DNA of 64,000 bases, taken from contig NZ_JALDYF010000002.1 of NCBI RefSeq assembly GCF_032154225.1, positions 186,001 through 250,000 of the forward strand, written 5' to 3'. The position numbers and the translations under genes are program-made. Below the pieces are notes generated by a model, which saw nothing but the letters and a program-made list of their open reading frames with translations, was not told the origin of the DNA and ran no database searches. Positions 16,800 through 25,744 of the stretch are shown here, in pieces. Source of the DNA: Psychrobacillus sp032154225. Its GTDB lineage: Bacteria; Bacillota; Bacilli; Bacillales_A; Planococcaceae. Position 1 is the stretch's first letter, and each line of letters begins with the position of its first letter.

Positions 16800-17553
16800 G
16801 CAATTGCCTTTGCATGGGGAATATGTCATTTTTACAGGAATACCGAGATCGACGGAAGCTGTTGATCTCACCACTCAATTTGGCGCTAAGCCAGTAATCG
16901 CTCCGTTTATATCGACGAAAGATATAGACGGACAAGATGATGAAAAAAAATTGCGCACTTGCAATAATTATGATTGGCTCATTTTCACTAGTCAAAGTAG
17001 TGTAAATGCTTTTATTGCGAAAATGAAGCATTTTCAATTAAAGTCATCTTTCTTTCAATCGAAAATTGCGGTAGTAGGATCACAAACTGCTTCAGCTATG
17101 GAAAATGAAGGGTTTATAATTGAATTTACGCCGACTATATATAGTGCTGACGTATTTGTAAAAGAATTTCCCGCTGTTTCAGCCTCTAGTGAAACTTGTT
17201 TATTTGTCCGAGGTAATCTTGCGAAGAACACGATTACAGATGGTCTTTTAAACGAAGTAGATGAATGGACGATATATGAAACGGTCATAGAGAAAGAAAA
17301 TACAGAGCAAGTACGATCGCTTTTGAAAAGCGATGTCCATTGCTCCGTTATATTTTCTAGTCCTTCCACAGTGGAAGAATTTGATAAGACAATTGCTTCT
17401 GACATAGGGTACAACGGTTTTACGGTATGTGCTATCGGTCATATTACGAGAAATCATTTACAATTATTAGGTGCTACCGTGCATGTCATGCCTGACACGT
17501 ATACATTAACAGAAGTTGTACACGAATTAGTTAAATGGAAAGGGAGAGAATAA
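16792..17553 (+). CDS. hemD: Uroporphyrinogen-III synthase
   Basis: This 253-residue protein closes and inverts ring D of hydroxymethylbilane. The family has low sequence identity; here the recognisable parts are the early FTGIPRS, the WLIFTSQSSVNAF segment, FVRGNLAKN and the later VIFSSPSTVEEF and VCAIGHITRN. The two alternating domains fit the fold. Position between hemC (8-bp overlap) and hemB (1-bp overlap) settles the call. Confidence 0.92.
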   Translation: MSKQLPLHGEYVIFTGIPRSTEAVDLTTQFGAKPVIAPFISTKDIDGQDDEKKLRTCNNYDWLIFTSQSSVNAFIAKMKHFQLKSSFFQSKIAVVGSQTASAMENEGFIIEFTPTIYSADVFVKEFPAVSASSETCLFVRGNLAKNTITDGLLNEVDEWTIYETVIEKENTEQVRSLLKSDVHCSVIFSSPSTVEEFDKTIASDIGYNGFTVCAIGHITRNHLQLLGATVHVMPDTYTLTEVVHELVKWKGRE

Positions 17554-18536
17554 TGACAGAACTATTTTTTCAGCGTCATCGTCGCCTAAGAAAAACGGCT
17601 GGTTTAAGAGCAATGGTAAAAGAAACATATTTACATAAAGAAGATTTAATCTTTCCAATTTTTGTTGCAGAAGGCAATAATATTAAAAATGAAGTAGCGT
17701 CGATGCCAGGTGTTTTTCAATTTTCACTTGATCGTTTAGGGGAAGAGGTAGACGAAGTAGTTGGACTTGGTATTCCATCTGTTATTTTATTTGGACTTCC
17801 ATTAGAAAAAGATGCAGTAGGTACACAAGCTTATCATAATCACGGCATTGTTCAAGAGGCGACTCGCCTTATCAAAAAACGTCACTCTGAACTAGTCGTT
17901 ATTGCGGATACATGCCTATGTGAATATACAGATCATGGACATTGTGGTGTAGTAGATGCGAATGAACAAATTTTAAATGATCCTTCATTAGATGTATTGG
18001 CAAAAACAGCAATCAGTCAAGCGCAAGCGGGAGCGGATATTATTGCACCTTCTAATATGATGGATGGTTTTGTTGCAGCAATTCGTCATGGCTTAGATGA
18101 AGCTGGATTTGCAGATGTGCCAATTATGTCGTATGCAGTTAAATATGCATCTGCTTATTATGGTCCGTTCCGTGAAGCGGCAGATGGTGCACCAAAGTTT
18201 GGAGACCGTAAAACGTATCAAATGGATTACTCTAATCGTATGGAAGCACTTCGTGAAGCTACTTCGGATGTGGAAGAGGGAGCTGATTTCCTAATCGTGA
18301 AGCCGGCACTTTCTTATTTGGACATCATTCGTGATGTAAAAAACAATTTTACAACACCAATCGTCGCTTATAATGTAAGTGGGGAATACGCGATGGTAAA
18401 GGCAGCTGCATTAAATGGCTGGATTAATGAAAAAGAAATCGTGTTAGAATCGCTAACAAGTATGAAACGTGCAGGAGCAGATCTTATTTTAACGTATCAT
18501 GCAAAAGACGTAGCGCATTGGTTGGAGGGAAAATAA
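17553..18536 (+). CDS. hemB: Delta-aminolevulinic acid dehydratase (porphobilinogen synthase)
   Basis: This 327-residue enzyme condenses two aminolevulinates to porphobilinogen. Zinc cysteines C121, C123 and C131 lie in DTCLCEYTDHGHCG, so this is the zinc type. Schiff-base lysines are K197 (SYAVKYASAYYG) and K250 (FLIVKPALSYLD). The start ATG 17553 overlaps the hemD stop as TAATG and follows AAGGGAGAG; an upstream in-frame codon at 17535 is inside hemD and precedes the ribosome binding site. It overlaps hemL by one base. Confidence 0.97.
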   Translation: MTELFFQRHRRLRKTAGLRAMVKETYLHKEDLIFPIFVAEGNNIKNEVASMPGVFQFSLDRLGEEVDEVVGLGIPSVILFGLPLEKDAVGTQAYHNHGIVQEATRLIKKRHSELVVIADTCLCEYTDHGHCGVVDANEQILNDPSLDVLAKTAISQAQAGADIIAPSNMMDGFVAAIRHGLDEAGFADVPIMSYAVKYASAYYGPFREAADGAPKFGDRKTYQMDYSNRMEALREATSDVEEGADFLIVKPALSYLDIIRDVKNNFTTPIVAYNVSGEYAMVKAAALNGWINEKEIVLESLTSMKRAGADLILTYHAKDVAHWLEGK

Positions 18537-19828
18537 TGACGAAATCACATGAGTTATCGAAAAAAGCGTTTGATGAAGCGAAAGATTTAATGCCTGGTGG
18601 CGTAAACAGTCCAGTTCGTGCATTTAAATCCGTTGATATGGATCCTATTTTCATGGAAAGTGGAAAAGGAGCAATTTTAAAAGACATCGATGGCAATGAA
18701 TATATAGATTATGTATTATCTTGGGGCCCACTTATTTTAGGGCATACTGAACCGAATGTAGTGAAGGCAATTCAAAAAATAGCGGAAACTGGTACAAGTT
18801 TTGGTGCTTCGACGTTAATTGAAAATAAGTTGGCGAAGCTTGTGATGGAACGTGTTCCATCAATCGAAATGGTACGTATGGTTTCTTCGGGTACAGAAGC
18901 AACGATGAGTGCACTGCGTTTAGCGCGTGGCTTTACAGGAAGAAATAAAATTTTGAAATTTGAAGGTAGCTATCATGGTCATGGGGACAGTCTGCTTATT
19001 AAAGCTGGTTCTGGGGTTGCTACACTAGGATTGCCAGATAGTCCTGGTGTTCCTGAATCTGTTGCTAAAAACACAATTGCGGTACCTTACAATGACTTAG
19101 AGAGAGTGCGTTATGTTTTTGAAAACTTTGGAGACGACTTAGCGGCGGTCATTGTAGAACCGGTTGCGGGGAATATGGGAGTTGTACCACCAGTACCAGG
19201 CTTTTTAGAAGGCCTTCGTGAATTAACAGAACAAAATGGTACGGTTTTAATATTTGATGAAGTAATGACTGGTTTCCGTGTTGGCTATAATTGTGCACAA
19301 GGATTCTACGATATTAAACCTGATCTAACTTGCTTAGGAAAAGTAATTGGTGGTGGTTTACCAGTAGGTGCTTTTGGTGGTAAACGTGAAATCATGGAAA
19401 TGATCGCACCAAGTGGTCCTGTTTATCAAGCGGGTACTCTGTCAGGAAATCCGCTTGCTATGACTGCAGGATATGAGACGCTTATTCAATTATCAGAGAA
19501 GTCTTATGACCATTTCATTATGCTTGGAGATTTATTGGAAAAAGGATTTCGTGAAGCGGCTACTAAGTACAATATCCCGCATACAGTGAATCGTGCTGGA
19601 TCGATGATTGGCTTCTTCTTCACGAATGAAGATGTTATTAATTTTGATGTTGCGAGTACATCTGATTTAGAGTTTTTTGCAAAATATTTCCGTTTGATGG
19701 CAGAGGAAGGTATTTATTTACCTCCTTCACAATATGAAGGATTGTTTTTATCAAGTGCCCATACAGTAGAGCATATTGAAAAAACAGTGCAAGCGTTCCA
19801 TACAGTGTTTGAAAAACTAACGAAATAA
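18536..19828 (+). CDS. hemL: Glutamate-1-semialdehyde 2,1-aminomutase
   Basis: This 430-residue PLP enzyme turns glutamate-1-semialdehyde into 5-aminolevulinate. MPGGVNSPVRAF near the start is diagnostic; the cofactor site has VSSGTEATMSALRLAR, IFDEVMTGFR and the PLP lysine K269 in CLGKVIGGGLPVGAFGG. The start ATG 18536 overlaps the hemB stop as TAATG with GGAGGG upstream, so the earlier in-frame GTG at 18518 is not needed. It is the last hem gene; uroporphyrinogen decarboxylase and later enzymes are elsewhere. Confidence 0.97.
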   Translation: MTKSHELSKKAFDEAKDLMPGGVNSPVRAFKSVDMDPIFMESGKGAILKDIDGNEYIDYVLSWGPLILGHTEPNVVKAIQKIAETGTSFGASTLIENKLAKLVMERVPSIEMVRMVSSGTEATMSALRLARGFTGRNKILKFEGSYHGHGDSLLIKAGSGVATLGLPDSPGVPESVAKNTIAVPYNDLERVRYVFENFGDDLAAVIVEPVAGNMGVVPPVPGFLEGLRELTEQNGTVLIFDEVMTGFRVGYNCAQGFYDIKPDLTCLGKVIGGGLPVGAFGGKREIMEMIAPSGPVYQAGTLSGNPLAMTAGYETLIQLSEKSYDHFIMLGDLLEKGFREAATKYNIPHTVNRAGSMIGFFFTNEDVINFDVASTSDLEFFAKYFRLMAEEGIYLPPSQYEGLFLSSAHTVEHIEKTVQAFHTVFEKLTK

Positions 19829-19834
19829 ATAAAA

Positions 19835-19886
19835 GAGTGCTCCTTAAAAATTGCTTCCTAGTGATTTTTAATGGAGTGCTTTTTTG
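19835..19886 (+). terminator. Probable terminator of the hem operon
   Basis: TTAAAAAT (about 19845-19852) pairs with ATTTTTAA (about 19863-19870), extended by CTCC/GGAG with a bulge, and followed by a six-T run. The stem is imperfect, so confidence is moderate. Confidence 0.55.
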
Positions 19887-20459
19887 ATTCATGCTAAAAT
19901 GATTTCACATTTCGCTTGGAACAGAATCCATTTATATACATGCAAATATGTCCTTTTTTATCGTTACGAGCTTGCTACATAAAAAACAGCTATTAATTCG
20001 CCATTTACTGTTCTAATTTATGGTAATAAATATTTTCAATGTATTATTTTGTGATGTTTAAGGGATGGAAATATTTTTTTGTTGGAAAAATGGAGGGTTT
20101 AGTTGGAATTTTAGAGCATTTAGTTGGAGAAGTATTCATAGACATATACCAGTTGATTGGAACGGTGGCGGCGACTTCTGCGGGAATAGCGTGAGCTGAA
20201 AGCCCCGCAGGAAAGTGGCTGGCCAAACTTTGTGTGGCCAGCTTCTTTGCGACGAGTAACTGCAGGAGCATATGTTTTCTTTTTGGCGACGAGGATATTG
20301 AAGCCATGCTCATGAAAAGCGTCCGCCGTAGCGGAAATCAGCGGTATTTTGGGGAAGTGAAGTGAAATCACATGTCTATGCTCATTAATTTCCATTCCAC
20401 CAATTGTTCTATTTTGATTCCGTTTGACATAAGTTGTCCTATATAAAGGGGGATGATTT
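19887..20459. repeat. Intergenic region holding family A repeat in reverse orientation (20078-20345)
   Basis: The direct repeats TTTAGTTGGA (20098 and 20120 regions) lead into a reverse-oriented family A unit: GGCGGCGACTTCTGCGGGAAT, then an inner hairpin GCTGGCCA/TGGCCAGC (20218-20225 with 20235-20242), then GCGACGAGTAACTGCAGGAG and AAAGCGTCCGCCGTAGCGG. The reverse complement matches the copy at 24335-24530, including the TGGCCAG inner hairpin. The rest is A/T-rich with no gene. AAAGGGGG before 20460 is the next ribosome binding site. Confidence 0.7.
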
Positions 20460-21068
20460 ATGGTAGTGAACTCATGGGACGTAAAAGAACAGTTTTTATT
20501 TCCAGCGAGCTTTGGAGTGCCGAAAGAAATAAAAGCAGTAGCGGTAACGCCACAATTTGAACAAACGGTCATAGACGATTCGATTCAAATTTCGGGCATT
20601 TACCATATTACTTGTCATGTTGCATTTGAAGAAGGAGAATTAGCACATCATGCTACGAGTGAATTCACACAAATAGAAGATTTAGATGTGCAAGGAGAAG
20701 TGGGATATTTTGAATACGCGGTTCCAATGAGTATCGACATTCCAAAAGATAAGGTGCAACCTGGGTACTCTCCAACTTTGACAGTACAAGATGTTCATTC
20801 TAAAACGACAGAGCATCCAGCGATTGAAATTGGTTGGTCTGTTCAATGCGCATATGAACCTGCTGCACTTGTGAAAGAAGAAATACTAGAGGAAGTGGAG
20901 CAAGTAGTAATACTAGCTGAAACGAAGCAGGAAGCAGCGCTGGATGTTCAGGAAAGCACTGTTTTCGAACAATCTGAACTTCAATTTATATTTGACTTAG
21001 ATGATGGAATGTCTAAGCAGACATTCCCTTCAAATAATATCTTGGTAAAACAAGAAGCAGAGAAATAA
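20460..21068 (+). CDS. Short SpoVID-like spore coat morphogenetic protein, without LysM domain
   Basis: This 202-residue protein aligns by eye with the N-terminal domain of SpoVID: a beta-rich segment (about 1-140) with FPASFGVPKEI, ISGIYHITC and a FEYAVPMSIDIPKDKV motif resembling the SpoVID 'FPVDITIPKNRV'. The acidic tail is only about 60 residues. B. subtilis SpoVID is about 575 residues with a C-terminal LysM. Position after hemL matches spoVID. No LysM remnant lies between the stop and valS, so it seems truly short and not frameshifted. It would work in the mother cell at the forespore surface. GGGGGATG precedes ATG 20460. Confidence 0.65.
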   Translation: MVVNSWDVKEQFLFPASFGVPKEIKAVAVTPQFEQTVIDDSIQISGIYHITCHVAFEEGELAHHATSEFTQIEDLDVQGEVGYFEYAVPMSIDIPKDKVQPGYSPTLTVQDVHSKTTEHPAIEIGWSVQCAYEPAALVKEEILEEVEQVVILAETKQEAALDVQESTVFEQSELQFIFDLDDGMSKQTFPSNNILVKQEAEK

Positions 21069-21221
21069 CAAAAAAGCAAGCAACATAAGATCCCAAAACG
21101 TAATGAAGAACAGCACACGAATCATTTGAAATACACAAATGGGAATAATAATGCTTTTGCAATAAAAACGTGCTCTTCGAAGCCATCCAGGCAAATAATG
21201 GGGGTTATATCCTCTTCTCAT
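21030..21221 (-). CDS. Small basic membrane protein, unknown function
   Basis: This 63-residue protein starts MRRGYNPHYLPGWLRR, which is positively charged, followed by two hydrophobic segments (about 23-42 and 43-60), FCKSIIIPICVF-like and DLMLLAFLLFLCFLFY-like. It has a very good ribosome binding site: AAAGGAGCG six bases before ATG 21221 on the minus strand. The upstream in-frame ATG at 21239 lies before that site. It converges with the spoVID-like gene and overlaps its last 39 bp, and it is divergent from valS. The clear start signals make it likely real; I know no family for it. Confidence 0.65.
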   Translation of the reverse strand: MRRGYNPHYLPGWLRRARFYCKSIIIPICVFQMIRVLFFITFWDLMLLAFLLFLCFLFYQDII

Positions 21222-21244
21222 TGTAAACGCTCCTTTCATGAGAC

Positions 21245-21274
21245 TTGACGATTGCTATAAAAATTCGGTACAAT
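21245..21274 (+). promoter_or_regulatory. Promoter of the valS T-box transcript
   Basis: TTGACG (21245-21250), an 18-bp spacer and TACAAT (21269-21274). It lies between the small minus-strand gene and the T-box leader. Confidence 0.75.
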
Positions 21275-21284
21275 ATGAACAATT

Positions 21285-21538
21285 AAATATAGATGCTATG
21301 AACGGGAAGAGTAGAATGATTTGGTTATCGACAGAAAGGAAACAATTTGCTGAAATGTTTCTGTTAATCACCATTTGAACGTAGCCCTGGAGCAGTTATT
21401 GTGAACTTGAAGTAGCCATAACCGGTTTGAAGCCGTTATCTAATTGAGAGCGTGATGCTTATTTTTTAGCATCTGCGAATAAAGGTGGTACCGCGAACAA
21501 ACTCCTTCGTCCTTTAATGACGATAGGAGTTTTTTTAT
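21285..21538 (+). promoter_or_regulatory. T-box riboswitch controlling valS
   Basis: The conserved T-box AAAGGTGGTACCGCG is at 21481-21495. It is followed by the terminator hairpin ACTCCTTCGTC...GACGATAGGAGT with a T-run (21501-21537), whose 5' side would compete with the antiterminator. Stem I runs from about 21290; the specifier region GAAC-GTA-G (GTA at 21381-21383) reads valine, matching the downstream gene. Uncharged tRNA(Val) binding should allow read-through into valS. Confidence 0.93.
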
Positions 21539-21561
21539 ATTCTTTTTTAGGAGGAAAAACT

Positions 21562-24207
21562 ATGACAAACGAAACAACAACGATGTCAACAAAGTACGAT
21601 CCGCAGTCCATTGAAAATGGTCGGTATGAGTGGTGGCTAAAAGGAAAGTTTTTTGAAGCGCATCCAGAAAGCGATAAAGAACCATACACAATTGTAATTC
21701 CACCGCCAAACGTAACTGGGAAATTGCATTTAGGTCATGCATGGGATACAACATTACAAGATATTATTATTCGTATGAAACGTATGCAAGGATACGATGC
21801 GCTTTGGCTTCCGGGAATGGACCATGCAGGAATTGCAACGCAAGCAAAAGTAGAAGAAAAATTACGTTCCAAAAATATTTCGAGATATGATTTAGGGCGC
21901 GAAAAATTCGTGGAAGAAATTTGGAAATGGAAAGATGAATATGCAGGTCATATTCGTGCGCAATGGTCGAAAATTGGCTTGGGTCTTGATTACTCTCGTG
22001 AACGTTTCACGCTAGATGAAGGATTATCCAATGCCGTAAAAGAAGTGTTTGTAAAGCTGTACAATAAAGGATTAATTTATCGTGGGGAATACATTATTAA
22101 CTGGGATCCTGCCACGAAAACAGCATTATCCGATATTGAAGTTATCCATAAAGATGTGCAGGGTGCATTCTATCATATGCGCTACCCTCTAGTAGATGGA
22201 ACTGGTTTTATCGAAGTTGCGACAACTCGACCAGAAACAATGCTTGGAGATTCGGCAGTTGCAGTACATCCAGAAGATGATCGCTACAAACATTTAATCG
22301 GAAAAATGGTGAAGCTTCCAATCGTTGGTCGTGAAATTCCAATCGTTGCGGATGATTATGTAGATATGGAATTTGGAAGTGGAGCAGTGAAAATTACGCC
22401 TGCTCATGACCCGAATGACTTTGAAATCGGAAACCGTCATAATTTACAACGAATTTTAGTAATGAATGAAGATGGAACGATGAATAACAATGCTGCTTCT
22501 TATGATGGAATGGATCGATTTGTTTGCCGTAAGCAAATCGTAAAGGATTTACAAGATGCGGGTGTTTTATTTAAAATCGAAGACCATATGCATTCAGTAG
22601 GGCACTCAGAGCGCAGTGGAGCGGTTGTAGAGCCTTACCTTTCTACTCAATGGTTTGTTAAAATGCAACCACTTGCAGATGAAGCGATTAAATTACAACA
22701 AGCAGAAGGCAAAGTAAACTTTGTTCCAGAACGATTTGAAAAAACATATTTGCAATGGATGGAAAATGTCCATGATTGGTGTATTTCCCGTCAATTATGG
22801 TGGGGACACAGAATTCCTGCTTGGTATCATAAAGAAACTGGCGAAATCTACGTTGGTCATGACGCACCAGCGGATGAAGAAAACTGGAACCAAGATAATG
22901 ACGTATTAGATACATGGTTCTCTTCTGCATTATGGCCGTTTTCTACATTAGGTTGGCCTGATGCTGAAAACGAAGAGTTTAAAAAGTATTACCCAACAAA
23001 TACGCTAGTTACTGGTTATGATATTATATTCTTCTGGGTTTCACGTATGATATTCCAAGGAATTGAATTTACGGGTACTCGACCATTTGAAGACGTTCTA
23101 ATTCACGGACTTGTTCGAGCAGAAGATGGTCGTAAAATGTCGAAATCACTTGGCAATGGTATTGATCCAATGGAAGTAATTGAACAGTACGGAGCAGATT
23201 CACTGCGCTACTTCTTAAGTACAGGTTCATCTCCTGGTCAAGATTTACGTTTCTCTACTGAAAAAGTAGAGGCTGTATGGAATTTTGCCAATAAAATTTG
23301 GAATGCATCCCGTTTTGCATTAATGAATATGGACGGCATGAAATTCGAAGAAATTAATTTAGATGGCAAAAAATCTGTTGCAGATGCATGGATTCTTACA
23401 CGATTAAATGAAACAATCGAGCAAGTAACTAGACTATCCGATAAATATGAATTCGGCGAAGTAGGCCGTGCGCTTTATAACTTCATTTGGGATGATTTCT
23501 GTGATTGGTATATTGAAATGTCTAAATTACCACTGAATGGTGATGATGAAGATGCGAAGAAAATGACGCGTTCTGTACTTGCCTATGTTTTAGACAATAC
23601 TATGCGTTTATTGCATCCATTTATGCCTTTTATTACAGAAGAAATTTGGCAAAACCTTCCGCATGAAGGGGAGTCGATTACAGTAGCTGCTTGGCCAACT
23701 GTAAATGAAGCTCTTTCGAATAAAGAAGATGCTGCAAGTATGAAATTACTAGCGGAAATTATTCGTTCAGTACGTAATATTCGTGCAGAAGTACAAACGC
23801 CAATGAGTAAAAAAGTACCGTTGTATATTTCAGCAAAAGACGCAGAAACATTAACTGTTTTAGAAGAAAATGCAATGTATTTAGAGCGTTTCTGTAATCC
23901 AGAGCCGCTTGTAATTGGTCAAGGAATTGAAGCGCCTGGTCAAACGATGTCAGCTGTTGTGACAGGAGCAGAAATTTTCCTTCCACTTCAAGGATTAATT
24001 GATGTAGATGCTGAAAAAGCTCGACTTGAAAAAGAGTTGGAGAAATGGGCGAAGGAAGTAAAACTTGTTCAAGGTAAGCTATCAAATGAGCGTTTTGTTT
24101 CAAAGGCGCCGGAAGCTGTAGTGGCGGAAGAACGCGCGAAGGAACAAGATTATATAGAGAAACACGCAACTGTATTGAAGCGTTTAGAAGAACTAAAGAA
24201 TATGTAA
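21562..24207 (+). CDS. valS: Valyl-tRNA synthetase
   Basis: This 881-residue class Ia synthetase charges tRNA(Val). It has the HIGH-type motif HLGH in PNVTGKLHLGHAWD, the KMSKS motif in DGRKMSKSLGNG, an editing CP1 insert with TTRPETMLGD, an anticodon-binding helical domain and the C-terminal coiled arm (about 815-880). ATG 21562 is chosen because AGGAGG lies 7 bases before it; the in-frame ATG at 21517 is inside the T-box terminator. It ends at a strong terminator (24216-24247). Confidence 0.97.
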   Translation: MTNETTTMSTKYDPQSIENGRYEWWLKGKFFEAHPESDKEPYTIVIPPPNVTGKLHLGHAWDTTLQDIIIRMKRMQGYDALWLPGMDHAGIATQAKVEEKLRSKNISRYDLGREKFVEEIWKWKDEYAGHIRAQWSKIGLGLDYSRERFTLDEGLSNAVKEVFVKLYNKGLIYRGEYIINWDPATKTALSDIEVIHKDVQGAFYHMRYPLVDGTGFIEVATTRPETMLGDSAVAVHPEDDRYKHLIGKMVKLPIVGREIPIVADDYVDMEFGSGAVKITPAHDPNDFEIGNRHNLQRILVMNEDGTMNNNAASYDGMDRFVCRKQIVKDLQDAGVLFKIEDHMHSVGHSERSGAVVEPYLSTQWFVKMQPLADEAIKLQQAEGKVNFVPERFEKTYLQWMENVHDWCISRQLWWGHRIPAWYHKETGEIYVGHDAPADEENWNQDNDVLDTWFSSALWPFSTLGWPDAENEEFKKYYPTNTLVTGYDIIFFWVSRMIFQGIEFTGTRPFEDVLIHGLVRAEDGRKMSKSLGNGIDPMEVIEQYGADSLRYFLSTGSSPGQDLRFSTEKVEAVWNFANKIWNASRFALMNMDGMKFEEINLDGKKSVADAWILTRLNETIEQVTRLSDKYEFGEVGRALYNFIWDDFCDWYIEMSKLPLNGDDEDAKKMTRSVLAYVLDNTMRLLHPFMPFITEEIWQNLPHEGESITVAAWPTVNEALSNKEDAASMKLLAEIIRSVRNIRAEVQTPMSKKVPLYISAKDAETLTVLEENAMYLERFCNPEPLVIGQGIEAPGQTMSAVVTGAEIFLPLQGLIDVDAEKARLEKELEKWAKEVKLVQGKLSNERFVSKAPEAVVAEERAKEQDYIEKHATVLKRLEELKNM

Positions 24208-24213
24208 TAAAAG

Positions 24214-24248
24214 ATGACTACTCCGAAGAAATTTCGGGGTAGTCTTTT
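24214..24248 (+). terminator. Terminator of valS
   Basis: GACTACTCCG (24216-24225) pairs with CGGGGTAGTC (24235-24244), with one G-T pair, followed by TTTTT. Confidence 0.9.
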
Positions 24249-24254
24249 TGAAAG

Positions 24255-24906
24255 ATAAGAAAGTATATGGAAAAGTAGTATGAACACTGGGTTTAGAATC
24301 ATTTTAAGTGTATGGAAGAGTGTGAATGTATAAGGGCGGATTCCGTTTCAAGTGGACGCGTTCGACGGGCACTTCTTCAATCTCCTCGTCGCTGCAAAAA
24401 TATGCTCCTGCGGTTACTCGTCGCAAAGACACTGGCCAAATAGAGTTTGGCCAGTGTCTTTCCTGCGCGGCTTTCAGCTCGCGCTTTACCCGCCCGAGTC
24501 GCCGCCTTTCACTACATCCATCCTGCTTATGGGAGTGTATTCATGTAAGAGGAAGAGAAAAAAATCATCAACATTTCTAGTTAGAAGTAGATCGACAATT
24601 TTCATACAAAGTAAATTTGTCATCTACTTTTCCAATTTATGTCCGAAAGTGGAAGTGTCTCTTTCTAAAAACCTACAAACAGCCGCCCAAATTGCATCTT
24701 TGGCGGCCTGCTTACTAGATAGAATTCTATTGCCAAAAATATTTAACGACTTGGCATGGAAGTTGAAGGCGAGCGGTAGGCGAACATTTGCCATACGATG
24801 ACCGACGAAAAAGCTTGCTGGAAGGGGCGCAGCCACTTCCAACAAGCTTTAAAAGTTTCCACGTTCATTGTATAGCCCAATGTGAAGCCAAGAGCGAGCC
24901 GGAAAC
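24255..24906. repeat. Composite dispersed repeat, copy 2 (family A then family B)
   Basis: AGAAAGTATATGG (from 24257) opens the unit. Family A (24335-24530) has an added inner hairpin, AGACACTGGCCAAA/TTTGGCCAGTGTCT (24427-24459). The linker CTTATGGGAGTGTATTCATG and family B follow. The B core (24755-24906) keeps P3 (24792-24801 with 24864-24874) and P4 (24811-24849), while the 5' arm of P1 has decayed (GTTGAAGGC against GCCGGAAAC). The unit lies between convergent valS and the ATP-grasp genes. Short open frames across it are not conserved between copies. Confidence 0.8.
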
Positions 24907-24940
24907 TGTAGTGCTTACAGGTATCAGGTTTTAAAAGAGT

Positions 24941-25744
24941 TTACGGTTTTCTTATAAGTTTTTGATGGATGTATTCCATAATCGGAATGGCGATATCTTT
25001 TTGGGTTGTTTCGTAATAAGATCTTGCACCAACCGGATCTTCAATTTCATTAAACAGCCAATTGCCATCGGGTAATAATAAAAAATCTATTCCAATATAA
25101 TCACTTTTTAAAGCAGTCGCTATTTTTTCTACATCTATTTGCTGCAGTTTGCTTAATTCGTATTTTTCTACTGTTCCGCCAAGCGTAAAGTTCGATTTGA
25201 AGCTATCTTTCGCTCCGATTCGTTTAACTGCACCGATAACTGATGTGCCCAACATAAATACACGTACATCTGTAGCGTTTGTTTCGATATAATCTTGCGC
25301 AATAATTGTTTTCGACGGATGATTTACTAAAAAAGCTTCCGTTTTTTCTTGCGTAGGAAATAGTTCAACTTCCATCCCGCCATGGCCATCCGTTGTTTTT
25401 AATACAACAGGATAGCTATGAATATCAGAAATGCTGTTAATCTTTTTAGTTCGAACGGTCGGGACTCCGAGCAATTGTACGAGTTGAATTGCTTTCCATT
25501 TATCATTCGCTATTACATTCACCTCAGCACGATTAAACATTTGTACATTTCTTTGTTCTAATTGCTTAGAAAGAACTGGATTCCTTGCACGGAAAAAAAT
25601 AAAGTCCGCATGTGGAATCGATTCACTTTTATCGTCTATTACACTTAAACTGTGCCCAAGATTATTTGCTGCTTTAATAAGACGGTCTATAAAGCTTTTA
25701 TTTCGTTCGATTTCTTTCAACTCATAAATTAGCAAACCGTTCAT
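24941..25744 (-). CDS. RimK-like ATP-grasp ligase, second gene of pair
   Basis: This 267-residue soluble protein has an ATP-grasp fold: a pre-grasp domain (1-85), a central VVLKTTDGHGGMEVEL loop, DYIETNATDVRVFML, and the metal/ATP segment with 'LFNEIEDPVGARSYYETT' near the C-terminus. ATP-grasp enzymes activate a carboxylate as acyl phosphate and join it to an amine. The usual E-x-N metal pair reads E-x-E-D here, so activity or metal geometry may differ from RimK. It starts at ATG 25744, overlapping the upstream partner by 4 bp (ATGA), with no separate ribosome binding site, so it is translationally coupled. The substrate is unknown. Confidence 0.8.
   Translation of the reverse strand: MNGLLIYELKEIERNKSFIDRLIKAANNLGHSLSVIDDKSESIPHADFIFFRARNPVLSKQLEQRNVQMFNRAEVNVIANDKWKAIQLVQLLGVPTVRTKKINSISDIHSYPVVLKTTDGHGGMEVELFPTQEKTEAFLVNHPSKTIIAQDYIETNATDVRVFMLGTSVIGAVKRIGAKDSFKSNFTLGGTVEKYELSKLQQIDVEKIATALKSDYIGIDFLLLPDGNWLFNEIEDPVGARSYYETTQKDIAIPIMEYIHQKLIRKP

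Noticed and set aside
20120..20572. A 150-residue minus-strand frame overlapping the start of the spoVID-like gene
   Set aside because: It crosses repeat A and the coding start of a better supported gene, and it has no ribosome binding site or recognisable protein features.
24352..24801. A 149-residue plus-strand open frame across composite repeat copy 2, and a 99-residue frame at 12575-12874
   Set aside because: The frames run through hairpins and unrelated linkers, are not kept between copies, and lack start signals.
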